In this document: positions 24,435-35,194 of the stretch, in pieces
Numbering within the stretch: the first letter of the stretch is position 1
Layout: the number at the start of each line of letters is the position of its first letter
Origin: Zantedeschia hybrid cultivar
Taxonomy: Eukaryota; Streptophyta; Magnoliopsida; Alismatales; Araceae
Assembly: GCA_030544215.1 (NCBI GenBank)
Contig: JARZZO010000014.1
Location: 21,831,734 to 21,895,733, forward strand
Direction of reading: 5' to 3'
DNA: 64,000 nt
Made by a program: the position numbers and the translations under genes
Notes under the pieces: model-generated
The model's database searches: none
What the model was told of the DNA's origin: nothing
The model's input: only the letters and a program-made list of their open reading frames with translations

Positions 24435-25952
24435 GTTAAAGAGTCGATCATTATGGTACAAAGACCAGTGGAATCAGAAAATTTATAAACTCAAATTTCC
24501 TTATCAGTCTGAATAACTTAATTTTAAGCCCATTACTGCACACACTGACACGTTTGATTCGTGAGTAACAAGAGATGACAAGTCCTAAAGAATATCGAAA
24601 GCTTGACCGAAAGTGTAAAGTACAAATCATTCTTTTTAAAGCAAAAATTCTGTTTTATACTCGGCCCATGATGTCGGAACGAGGCTTAGAATAGATTACC
24701 AAGAATACCCGCCATCTTAGTAGGAGGCCGTCATAAAAAAAAGGGGGAGATCCGTCCCGAAACAGAAAGAAAAGAAAGAAAAGGAAAAGGCAAAAGCCAA
24801 ATGTCAAATCAAAAGGCCATTACATTACAAACGTTATATCAAGGCTATGAAATGAAATGAAAGGGAACGCAAGGTCGATAAATACCCCGGAAAGAAATGA
24901 CCGAACCCCAACGGATATTAGGGTAGGAAAGGGACATCTTTTTAAGTCTCCGGAACCTTCTCATGGGCTTTCTAAACTTATTCATCTTTTCTTTCTAAAG
25001 AAATGTACTTCAAACTTAAGGAATGGTTTAGATTGACTAAGGGTCAAATCATCAAATGGGATCACGAATGGAAACACAAGTTCAAACACGATGGGTTTAA
25101 GTTAAGTTGTTAAAGAATAATTTAGAAATTAAGTTAATAAATGAATATGATCTTTTGATCCAAGTACCATGCTGATCTTATAGTCAAAAAAATCCAAAAA
25201 AAATATACATATGTTTCAAAAATTCAAAAAAAATATACATATGTTTCAAAAATTCAAAAAAATACATAAGTCAAAAAAAAAATTTTCAAAAAAAAATACA
25301 TATGTTTCAAAAAATCCAAAAAAATATACATATGTTTCAAAAATTCAAAAAAAAATATACATATGTTTCAAAAATTCAAAAAAATACATAAGTCAAAAAA
25401 AAAAAATTTCAAAAAAAATACATATGTTTCAAAAAGTCCAAAAAAAATACATATGTTTCAAAAAAATCAAAAAAAAATACATATATTTCAAAATTCAAAA
25501 AAAAATACATATGTCAAAAATTCAAAAAAAATACATATGTCGAAATTCAAAAAAAAAGTATATATTTCAAAACCACAAACAAAAATGAATATTTCAAAAC
25601 AACAAAAATATTTCAATTAGCATCTGCTTGTTGCATTTAGTGTGTTTCATCCTTTTTATTTTCAGCGAGCATCTGTTTGCTTGTATGTTGCATTTTTACC
25701 TAAGTTTGATTATTCTCATTACCTTTGTTAATAAAGGCTATGCCCCTTGACCATTTATTGAAGAAAAGATTGATTGACCATTTATTTGGTCAGGCAAGGG
25801 GCTAAGCCTAAATAGATACTTAACCTGTTTGTTAAGTGTGTACATGATGCAAGATAAACACAAGGACACAAGATTGGAGCCAAAAATTTCATGTATATTA
25901 TCAAAAGATTGTTTGTACATAATACATGAAGAAAAAGAAGATACATGAGCCC
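24435..25952 (+). other. A1 region after integrase, non-coding, with AT-rich minisatellite
   Basis: Non-coding DNA between the pol stop and the end of the antisense PMD gene. Part 25190..25600 is an A-rich minisatellite with units such as ATACATATGTTTC plus A-runs of variable length. The minus-strand PMD gene uses the right part as 3' UTR; AATAAATGG on the minus strand near 25773..25795 is a probable poly(A) signal. A long lysine-rich reading frame over the repeat is an artefact. Confidence 0.7.
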
Positions 25953-28784
25953 TCAAGGCTGGCTCTCCCCTCCGCCCTCGTCCAACTGGCTCTGGGCCTC
26001 GTCAGGTGCGTCCGGTGCTGGCTCTCGACTAGGAGGTGGAGGTGGTCTCATCGCGCTCGGACCCGCCTGGCCGGAAGACACAGCGGCACTGGCCGTAAAA
26101 GCACTGGTCAAACCACGCTCATGGGCACGCTGTCGAGTTCGCTGGTACCTCTCCTCCACCATTTTGCGCTCATGCTCTGCAACTGACAACCGACCCAGAA
26201 GACCCTCCAGTCGTAGGCGCTCGCGCTCTCGCTCTTCGTTGATGAACCCCAGTCAAGACTGGAGGTGTGCAACCTCTCGCGCAAGATCTCCTGTCGAGAG
26301 TCGGGCCACCTGCTCCTCCAGAGCCCGGATCCGCTCTACATCAGCCTCAGCACGAGCCGCTGCAGTACGGGCATGCTCTATCTCCGCTTCAGCCCTCTGA
26401 AGGGCTTCCTGAAGCTCAGCAACCTGAAAGGAAGTCATTGTTAGTCCAAGGCAATCAAGCAAGCAATCAATTTCAGGATTCAAAAATTGAAGAACTTACC
26501 TGAGCAGCACGGTCCTCTTCCGCGAGAGAAGCCCGGTGGATGGCGGAGGCGAGCTGACTCCGAAGGTCAGCCATAGCAGCATCATGAGTGGACGAGGAAG
26601 ATGAAGCTCCATGAGTAGGAGGAGCCGCCTGGGTATAGACGGCTCGCTGCACCGGAAGACAACTGTCAGTGGTTAATCGCCAAAACAATTAATTAATTAA
26701 AACATGCATTCATATTCATTCATACATACCAAGTCATACAGTTCTTTCTGAACTTGTTCTAGCTCGGCCTCCGCATCATGTAGGCGGGCCCGGAGGTCGA
26801 CGATGACCGTATCACGCGCATCCTGCATGTCATACATACATTCATTCACAAATACAAATCAAGATAATAATAAAATTAAAGAAGCATGAATGCATACTTA
26901 CATCGAGTGGTCGGAGGAGCCGAAGCTGATCGGCGTAGTGGGCCCGGTACTGCTGGAGGTAGGCCTCGCTACTCATCGCCCGTGACTCCACCCGTACGCC
27001 CCGACGGTGCCAATCCTCGTACTGCTCCGGGAATTTGGCACGCCAGTCGGTGAGGGCTTGCTTCCCCCTCATGCTCCTTCCGACGCCCTCCGGGACCTCC
27101 TCGTCAATCCACTCCTGGTGGAGGCCCAGGGTCCTCATCACGAGCCGGAGGCGGAGGAGCTCGATCTCATTGAGGCAATGCACCCACATTTGCCTCCCGA
27201 ACCGTCTCCTGCCAGCCGTCACCCACGGCTGACCCTCCTCATTCATGCCCAAGTATGGGCGCCATATCACCTACATATAGGTTAGGTGCATTCATAAATA
27301 ACCTGCATTTAATAAATAACTTGCATTTAATAAAATTAAACAAGTTAAAAGCTTACCAAGAGTTCTGGATAATCCAGAAACTGACGGCGGAGGGCCGTCA
27401 GCTGGTGATGCTGTGGAGCCGTGTCCACAATCGGCTGCCAACGGCAGGCGAAAGGGACGGCGTTCGGTCGAATGATCCTCGCTCTGCCGAGCGGGAAGTA
27501 GTAGTAGCTCCACACCTGCATTCATGAACATATAGGTTAGAAGAAGCATCATATCATATTACACTGTATATAACAAATAATTAAACACTTTAATACCTGA
27601 AGAAATGGTGAGAAGCCACTGATAGTAGTCTCGCGGTCCGGCGTGACCGCAGATAGATCGGCAAAGAGGTGAGCCAGAAGGGCTGCACCCCAGGCATACT
27701 CCCCTAGGCTAGCTAGATCATCTAACAAATAAAGAAATCTACAGTGGATATGGTCGCCCTTCGTACCGAAGAGCAACCTACCGAAGAAGAAAACTAAGAA
27801 GACTCTAAGCTGTCTATCTACCTCCTCTACCTGATCAGGGTCGCTGCAGTAGACTGAGGAGGACGACTCGGCTAGTCTATCCCTGAACTCCTCCTGGGTC
27901 TCGTCAGACCGACGCCGGGGCTCATCTAGACCTAGGGCTGCCTCTACCTCTACCCTAGGGACCATCCTAGACTCTCTACCTATGCTGGATACCTCTATCC
28001 CTAGTAATGCCTCAGCCAATCCCTGGTAGTTGGGGTAGGTCACCCCACTCACAGGTCGGCCCTCTACCCGGAGGCCGGTAATCCTGGTCACATCCTCTAG
28101 GGAGGGGATCATATGCCCCCACGGCATTAGGAATGCCCGACTCTCGGCATGCCAACGCTCCCTGAGCGCCTGCAGCAAGACTAGATCAAGCCAGAATGGC
28201 TCGATGTCCAACACTTCGCCGAATCCCATCTGACGCAGGCGCGCCCTTTGGAAATCCGGGAGCCCCCTGTAAGCCCCTATTACTAAGTCCCATGAAATCC
28301 TAGCCCTCATCACCCCCTGCAAATAAAAATATAAAAATAGGGTCAGTAATAAATAAAAAAACAGGAAAATCAGTTCTGTTTTGAAACGCGTCAGCACACG
28401 CAGACGTATTTTAAAACACGTCAACATGCGTTGACGCAATTCAACATTTTTATTCCTATTTTAAAATCCGGAATTTATCTTGAAAGACGTCGACCCATGG
28501 TGACGCCTTTTGGTCTGGACGCCTTTCAAGCCCAGATTTCGGGTTCTTTGAAGAACCCCGTTCTCTCTCTTTTCTTCATACAACCACACCCACAGGAAGC
28601 TTACCGTGTGGAGGTCGCCCTCCTCTTCTTCTTCCAACGCCATAGGTGCCGGTGGAGGGAGTTCTTCCTCCAAAAACGCCGCCGCCTCCGCAAGAGCCGC
28701 CGGGACCTCCTCGGGAGCTTCTTCTTGCCTCCGCCTCCCCTTGGCAATAACCTTCGTCTTCCCGGAACCCTCGCCGCGCTCCAT
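25953..28784 (-). pseudogene. A1 antisense plant mobile domain (PMD) gene, seven exons, one nonsense codon
   Basis: Exons on the minus strand: 28784..28605, 28316..27597, 27515..27357, 27270..26902, 26822..26730, 26646..26500, 26423..25953; all have GT/AG borders and phase 0 introns, matching the A2 gene exon by exon. Exon 2 carries the PMD signature (RERWHAESRAFLMPWGHM, then LEDVTRITGLRVEGRPV), seen in MAIN/MAIL-type proteins and in transposon-borne relatives. The last exon is coiled coil but has TGA at 26255..26253 where A2 has CGA. The product would lose the end of the coiled coil and the Pro-rich tail. Role unknown; host MAIN/MAIL1 proteins act in silencing and genome stability. Confidence 0.85.
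28382..28520. promoter_or_regulatory. Palindromic modules in PMD intron 1 (A1)
   Basis: Left arms at 28388, 28418 (pair, 30 bp) and 28497 lie inside the first intron of the antisense PMD gene. A further half module (right arm only, near 28527..28531) remains where A1 lost about 14 bp relative to A2. Confidence 0.75.
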
Positions 28785-28911
28785 GGTTTGAGAAGAGGGA
28801 GATTTGGGGGAGAGATCGTCGGAGTTCGGGAATCGTCGCCGGTGAGGGAAGAAAGGTTTTTTGGAAAAGTGAGGAAGAAAGGGGGCTTTCGCGGGTCTGT
28901 TAACGAAAGGG

Positions 28912-29382
28912 TGAAAGGCGTCGACTCAGGCTGACGCGGTTTAGGGCGCAAAAGTTGAGGCGGCACTGACAGAGGTTTGAATTTGAATGAAAGGCGTCCA
29001 CTTAGGTAGACGCATTTCAATATTTTTGTCAGAACCGTACAGAGGAAAATCATGAAAGGCGTCTTAGTATGTTGACGCGTTTAAGAGAATTAATCATGGA
29101 ATTAATGACAGAATCCTGGAAAAAGTGGGAGAGAGAGTTGAAAGGCGTCAGGATGTAAAGACGCGGTTTAACGTTTAAATCGGGTTTTTGAGGATTAAAT
29201 TGAATTTCTGGAAAGAATTACGGTTGAAAGGCGTCATGTTTGGAAGACGCGTTTTAACCTTTTCATTGAATTTATTATTGAAAAGCGTCTTTCTGACTAG
29301 ACGCGTTTTACATTAAACAGAACCCGAACTGTTGAATTTTCAGGAAAAATAATGTTGAATGGCGTCTTCGCCACACGACGCT
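28912..29382. promoter_or_regulatory. Seven palindromic modules upstream of the PMD gene (A1)
   Basis: Left arms at 28918, 28994, 29059, 29145, 29231, 29285 and 29362, spacings 76, 65, 86, 86, 54 and 77. They lie just upstream of the PMD start (28784, minus strand). Spacers are unlike each other. The 29231 module is absent from A2. Confidence 0.85.
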
Positions 29383-30134
29383 TTTCAGATCTTTATATGA
29401 TTTATCCGAAATTCTGTGGATTTTGATGTTTTAATTGGATATTTGTTTGGAATTACTAATAATTTTGATTGCAGAAAATTCAAGAAAGTTGAGTAAAGAT
29501 GGAAAATATCAAGAAGATCTCACTGTGGGAGTTCAAGAAGTCCTGACCGTGGCTAAAAAGACGGTTATCTCTACCCCTGTATTATTTCATGTAATTCATT
29601 ATGCATTTGCATTACTATATGTTAATTATTTATTAGAGTATATCAAGGATCTTGTGTTTTTGATGAAACTGGAATTTGAGTTCCCCTACAACAAAAACAA
29701 TGATAATTCCAGAGGATTCTTAATCACATGGATAGGCCGTTGGATTATTAATTAGTGGGGACGATGGTTCCACTTTTGTGAAACGGTGCGTGGATAAACG
29801 AGCTTCGGCTTAGCACTGGATTATAAGAATTGGTATCTTGACTCATTAATGACAATTTAACAATATAATCCTTGATTAATTTATATTTTATTTAACTTTA
29901 TATTTTTCTTTTAGCCCAGCATGCATCATGTAGGACTTTGAAATCATTGTGATAAGAATTAATTATTGATTAAGTTTCAGACCATTAAATCAAATAATTC
30001 AAACATGATATGAAATATTTCATTCTGAATTGAGTATCTTGATTATCTTTGAGGTTCGCTTGAAGATATCCTTGGAATTCTATCCTTGATTGGACTCTTT
30101 ATCCAATATTCTTGTTTTCTTTCAAAGATCCATC

Positions 30135-30230
30135 ATGGCTGCAGCACGTCCACATTGGCTGGTAAACGCTCCCCATGATGAAACCTACAGTGTCTATGAC
30201 CTGAGGTACTTCCCACTCCGAGGAGGTTGA
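30135..30230 (+). CDS. Conserved 31-codon small ORF near the A 3' LTR
   Basis: It starts MAAARPHWL and ends YFPLRGG, in the sense direction of A1. The same frame is kept in A2 (43442..43347) and A3 (35493..35398) with only a few substitutions. An acceptor-like pyrimidine tract precedes the ATG (CATCATGG), so it may be a small protein or the last exon of a spliced sense transcript. No known domain. Confidence 0.35.
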   Translation: MAAARPHWLVNAPHDETYSVYDLRYFPLRGG

Positions 30231-30358
30231 TCGACCTTATTTTATTTCCTTATCTACCTCATCCAGACAGGATTGATTCCATTGATCTCATTGAACTATC
30301 TTCATTGATAATTTTGAGAAAAATTCCAATCATGTGATGTTAAGAGCGTGTCTCATCA

Positions 30359-30426
30359 CACCTTGGCATCACCTTTTCAGTACATTCCATTTCATTTCAC
30401 TCCCTTGCAAAGACGATGCCAAGGTG
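30359..30426 (+). repeat. 12 bp perfect inverted repeat beside the 3' LTR
   Basis: CACCTTGGCATC (30359..30370) pairs with GATGCCAAGGTG (30415..30426), loop 44 bases, ending 7 bases before the LTR. The same arms occur in A2 and A3. Confidence 0.7.
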
Positions 30427-30433
30427 AGGCAGC

Positions 30434-31756
30434 TGTAGACACGCTAATTTTGACGTCATTTTGAGTAAATTTCATATCATATAATAATGCCTCATAATGG
30501 TCTGATAATTAATCATTAATTAATTTTTATTGATCTTTTTAAGTGTCGGGTTTAACAGACATGTTTTAAGTTAATCAATTGAATTGATTTTAGTTCAAAT
30601 TTCAGTTAAAATATACATAATTCTAAAAGGCGTCGACTCATGTAGACGCGTTTTAGAGTTTATTCCTATTTTAGCGTTTAAATTTGAATTTTAATTAATT
30701 GATTTATTAGCTAAAAGGCGTCTGTAAGGTTCGACGCGTTTTAGGTTTCCTAAGCTGTTTTAACATCTCTTCCGGATGTTTATCCTTATCTTAATTAGGG
30801 TAAAAGACGTCTACCCATGTGGACGTTTTTTATCTAATAAAGATAAAGATAAGTTTTCCCGGATATTTATCCTTATCTTAATTTAATCTGAAAGGCGTCA
30901 TCCAAGGTGGACGCGTTTTAGATAATTACAGATAAAGATGAATTAATCAGTAATTATCTGTCGATTAAAGTAGATAAATCCTAGATTTTTCTATGTTAAT
31001 CGCGAACACAGAAAATGCCTATAAATACCTTGCATCTCAAGGAGTTAAAAAAAAAAGGAGAGAGAGAATTATAGAGCCACAGCGTTATAGCAATTTGAAG
31101 ATCGAAGCAACCACGCCGGAGCGCTGCCATTTCCAGAAGTCGGCATCCTTATTCAAGATCTTCATCTCTTCAAAGCTTCGACCAACTGGACTGGGCATAA
31201 GTTTTTCATATCTGAATTTCATTTTCATTCATTAATTCCATATCTCATATTCACTTCATGCAACACACACCACATCATTAATTTTCCAAAACCCATCTGT
31301 TCTAAAGGGGTTTCAAAGTCATTTAAAACAAGTGAGTTGCTGTTTTAAACATGTTTATAATCATGGTTAACTTTGATATTTCCATTTAGATTCTCATCAC
31401 TATTTCTTCTTTATTTTTCTGTCTCTCTGTCTGCTGCATCCAACAACTGAATAACAAGAAATCAAAAGAGGGAAATCAAGCAAAAGCCAGGAGAACTTCT
31501 GGACGATCCTCAACATTCAACAGCAAGAACGAAAAAACAAAGAGGCTCTCTTTCTTCAGCCGGCTGAAGGAGGGGAACCAAGGACTCATTCTTTCGCGTT
31601 CGAACAGGTAGGCGATCAAACTCTTTTGAAGCTTTTTAGTTAAAAGTTTCTGGCGATCACAGCACCTTAGTTGCATTTTTTTATAGGTTAATTTACCCTA
31701 AACAACATAGTTTTTTTTTTCACATTAATCACACGAGCAAATTTTCAGCACCTACA
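30434..31756 (+). repeat. 3' LTR of A1
   Basis: 1323 bp, same ends as the 5' LTR. Module left arms at 30630, 30718, 30807 and 30895 (spacings 88, 89, 88); TATA box at about 31020..31026. Differences from the 5' LTR seen by eye number about seven. Confidence 0.9.
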
Positions 31757-31920
31757 ATGAGCTTCTGGCCTGGTGGAAAAAACTTAAGGCCGAGAGAGCT
31801 CCAGCTCCGGAGGAAGGCGATGCGGCCGTTCCTGATGAGGTTGTTCCGGTCGAGGTTTCTCCTTCGACATCTCCCGATCAGACTCCTGTCGACGTAAATG
31901 GCGATGATGCCGAAAGCTAG
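31757..31920 (+). pseudogene. B antisense gene, end of exon 3
   Basis: After the ATGAG duplication the coiled-coil frame resumes (LLAWWKKLKAERAPAPEE) and ends at TAG 31918..31920. An AT-rich stretch with ATATATATATAAAAAG near 32000 may belong to the 3' UTR. The gene is convergent with B integrase. Confidence 0.7.
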
Positions 31921-32093
31921 TACGGGGGCTTGTCTCGGTTTTTGTCTGCGTTTTGAAAGGCTGTGGCCAGGTGTATGGCCGATTTTGTACTTTGTTCATA
32001 TATATATAAAAAGTATTTTGCTTCCACTTGTATCTGTGTTCTGAATGAGTGACCAAGTCTGGCTCTCCTTGTGGCCGAGACCATGTTGCTTTT

Positions 32094-32440
32094 CGATGCG
32101 GCTTGCATGGCCGAAGCCACTCCGGGTTCGGATTGTATGAACTTAGAAAATAATGTCGCTCCCGATACAGTTTGCATGGCCGAAGCCACTCCCAGTACGG
32201 TTTACACGGACTTAGAGAACCATGCCGCTCCCGATACGGTTTGCATGGCCGAAGCCACTCCCGGTACGGTTTACACGGACTTAGAAAACCATGCCGCTCC
32301 CGATACGGTTTGCATGGCCGAAGCCACTCCCGGTACGGTTTACACGGACTTAGAAAACCATGCCGCTCCCGATACAGTTTGCATGGCCGAAGCCACTCCC
32401 GGTACGGTTTACACGGACTTAGAAAACCATGCCGGATATG
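32094..32440. repeat. 69 bp tandem repeats in B, about five units
   Basis: Units start at 32163, 32232, 32301 and 32370 (exactly 69 bp apart), preceded by one diverged unit from about 32094. Inner units are nearly identical. As 69 is a multiple of three the plus-strand frame stays open (repeat ATPGTVYTDLENHAAPDTVC), but this alone is not evidence of a gene. Position between antisense gene and integrase matches the variable 3' region of Tat elements. Confidence 0.85.
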
Positions 32441-32498
32441 ATATTTTCAAAAGAAGAATTTTATTCATGCCTTCCGGCTGAATTCCGGGGGAAATGAC

Positions 32499-33843
32499 TT
32501 ACATGAAGTAGCTCCGAAGGCGTTCCACATTCCAGGTACGTGAGAGAGGTTGGCCCGAAAGGGTTTCCAACCGATAAGCCCCTCGTCGGATTACTTCCCT
32601 TACTCGATAAGGTCCTTCCCAATTGGGAGAAAGCTTCCCCGCGGCTTCGGTTGGTTTAGACGTGTGAGCATTCCTCAACACGAGGCTCCCGGTTTCAAAG
32701 CTTTGGGGCTTCACTCGAGTGTTGTGGTATCTGGCCATACACTGTTGATAAGCCGCCAGCCGAATGCGAGCTTGATCCCTTATTTCTTCTATAAGATCTA
32801 GATGATCTTTTAGGGCTTCCTCATTGGTCTCCGGATTATGAGTGAGAACTCTCGGCGAGGGAAGGCTAACTTCGATAGGAATAACGACTTCTACCCCATA
32901 AGCCATGCGGAACGGGGTTTCGCCGATTGGTGTTCGGCTTGTAGTCCGATAAGCCCATAGAACGCTCGGCAGCTCCTCCACCCATCGGCCCTTGGCATTG
33001 CCGAGGCGAGTCTTCAATCCTTGTAGTAGACTTCGATTAGTGACCTCGACTTGGCCATTTGTCCGAGGGTGCGCTACCGACGCGAATTTGTGGAGAATGT
33101 CGAAATTGGCACAATTGTCCTTGAACCGATGGTTGTTGAATTGCTTGCCGTTGTTTGAGATAATGGCCCGAGGGATGCCGTATCGGCAAATAATGGACTT
33201 CCATAAGAAGTTCTATGTGTTGGTATCGGTTATGGATGCGAGGGGTTCGACTTCCACCCATTTGGTAAAATAGTCCACCGCCACAATAAGGAACTTCCTC
33301 TGGCCAGTGGCGACGGGAAAGGGCCCCAGGAGGTCAATTCTCCACTGGGCGAAAGGCCAGGGGTCTGATAGAGGAGTTAGAAGGGTTGTTGACTGGTGGA
33401 TGAGGGAGCTGAACATCTGGCATTGATCGCAGCGGCGGACGAGGGCGGTCGCGTCCTCTCGGAGCGTCGGCCACCAGTATCCCTGCCTTAGGAGTTTATG
33501 AGCCAAGGCCCTTCCTCCGGCGTGTGCTCCGCAGACCCCTTCGTGTACCTCCCGAAGTGCATAATCAGCTTCGGCCGGGCCGAGGCACCGCAAGAGGGGT
33601 CGGCCGAAGGATTTTTTATATAATAATCCGTCCAGAATGAGGAAGTGGGAAGCGCGCCGCCGAACGTGTCTTGCTTCCTTTGGATCGGATGGGACTTCTC
33701 CTTGAAGGAGGAAAAAGACTAGGGAAGTCATCCAAGTCTCTGCTTCGGATTCAGTCACTTGCGTGACCTCGGATTCTTCAAGGCTTGGCTCGGCCAGTTC
33801 TTCTACGAGAATCATTCGGCCTCCTCCCCCGTCTTGAGTCGAC
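32499..33843 (-). pseudogene. B integrase
   Basis: Minus-strand frame from the junction at 33843 to the stop at 32499. It has the H2C2 zinc region (VHEGVCGAHAGG ... CDQCQ), the first core Asp (WRIDLLGPFP), the second core position changed to Asn (ISNNGKQF) and Glu in NGQVEVTN, then the C-terminal region (LSPNWEGPYRV) ending LRSYFM. TAG at 33215..33213 interrupts the core. Upstream RNase H sequence continues at 61666 on the other side of the A compound. Not functional. Confidence 0.85.
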
Positions 33844-33861
33844 CGTGATCGCCAAAAGAGC
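33844..33861 (-). other. Primer-site remnant at the left edge of the compound
   Basis: On the minus strand the LTR end is followed by GCTCTTTTGGCGATCACG and then B sequence. Only about 12-13 bases of the primer site remain. Confidence 0.75.
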
Positions 33862-35194
33862 TATAGGTGCTGAAAAATTGCTCGTGTGATTTATATGAAA
33901 AACTATGTTGTTTAGGGTAAATTAACCTATTAAAAAAAATGCAACTAAGGTGCTGTGATCGCCAGAAACTTTTAACTAAAAAGCTTCAAAAGAAGTTTGA
34001 TCGCCTACCTGTTTAAACGCGGAAGAATGAATCCTTGGTTCCCCTCCTTCAGCCGGCTGAAGAAAGAGAGCCTCTTTGTTCTTTCGTTCTTGCTGTTGAA
34101 TGTTGAGGATCGTCCAGAAGTTCTCCTGGCTTCGTGCTTGATTTCCCTCTTTTTGAACTCTTGTTGTTGTTGTTGGATGCAGCAGAGACAGAGAGACAGA
34201 AAAATAAAGGAGAAACAATGATGAGAATCTAAGTAGAAATAATATCAAAATTAACTATGGTTATGAACATGTTTAAACAGCAACTCACTTGTTTTAAATG
34301 GCTTTGAAACCCCTTTAGAACAGATGGGTTTTGGAAAATTGATGGTGTGGTGTGTGTGGCATGCAGTGAGTATGAGAGAATGAAACTAATGAATGAAAAT
34401 GAAATTCAAATATGAAAAACTTATGCCCAGTCCAGTTGGTTGAAGTTTTGAAAAGATGAAGATCTTGAAGAAGGATGCCGACTTCTGGAAATGGCAGCGC
34501 TCCGGCGTTCCGACGTGGTTGCTTCGATCTTCAAATCACTATAACGCTGTGGCTCAATAATTCTCTCTCTTCCTTTTTTTTTACTCCTTGAGATGCAAGG
34601 TATTTATAGGCATTTTCTGCGTTCGCGATTAACATAGAAAAATCTAGGATTTATCTACCTTAATCGACAGATAATTACTGATTAATTCATCTTTATCTGT
34701 AATTATCTAAAACGCGTCCACCTTGGATGACGCCTTTCAGATTAAATTAAGATAAGGATAAATATCCGGGAAAACTTATCTTTATCTTTATTAGATAAAA
34801 AACGTCCACATGGGTAGACGTCTTTTACCCTAATTAAGATAAGGATAAACATCCGGAAGAGATGTTAAAACAGCTTAGGAAACCTAAAACGCGTCGAACC
34901 TTACAGACGCCTTTTAGCTAATAAATCAATTAATTAAAATTCAAATTTAAACGCTAAAATAGGAATAAACTCTAAAACGCGTCTACATGAGTCGACGCCT
35001 TTTAGAATTATGTATATTTTAACTGAAATTTGAACTAAAATCAATTCAATTGATTAACTTAAAACATGTCTGTTAAACCCGACACTTAAAAAGATCAATA
35101 AAAATTAATTAATGATTAATTATCAGACCATTATGAGGCATTATTATATGATATGAAATTTACTCAAAATGACGTCAAAATTAGCGTGTCTACA
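33862..35194 (-). repeat. Left A LTR of the compound (mosaic)
   Basis: 1333 bp. Module left arms (plus strand) at 34715, 34802, 34891 and 34979. The U3 part from about 34670 rightwards matches the A1 3' LTR, including its private variants; the part to the left (TATA, R, U5) matches the other two compound LTRs. The U5 end reads CCTATA in place of CCTACA. Confidence 0.85.

Larger units (their letters stand above)
29383..30433 (+). other. 3' region of A1
   Basis: AT-rich non-coding DNA between the antisense gene promoter and the 3' LTR. It includes a conserved 31-codon frame (30135..30230) and a 12 bp inverted repeat (30359..30370 with 30415..30426) next to the LTR. The purine-rich AAGGTGAGGCAGC before 30434 is the probable polypurine tract. 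The DUF7745-like gene of A2 is missing here. Confidence 0.65.
13598..31756 (+). mobile_element. Complete LTR retrotransposon A1 (Ogre-like, Tat lineage), 18.2 kb
   Basis: Two LTRs of 1323 bp each (13598..14920 and 30434..31756) and perfect target duplication ATGAG (13593..13597, 31757..31761). Order: LTR, primer site, 1.1 kb leader, gag, protease with G-patch, RT, two RNase H domains, integrase, AT-rich repeats, antisense PMD gene, 3' region, LTR. Large size, dual RNase H and antisense extra gene place it in the Tat group near Ogre. By eye the LTRs differ at about 7 positions, so insertion is recent. Coding regions have several nonsense codons, so A1 is not autonomous now. Confidence 0.9.

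Noticed and set aside
25211..25620. Lys-rich proteins
   Set aside because: Produced by the A-rich minisatellite; present in two frames at once.
29435..29755. 106-codon frame in the A1 3' region
   Set aside because: The frame is partly conserved in A3 as sequence, but it starts at different places, has AT-driven composition and shows no domain; I could not support a gene.
32071..32481. 136-codon repeat protein
   Set aside because: Open only because the repeat unit is a multiple of three; no start context, no splice signals and no conservation known.
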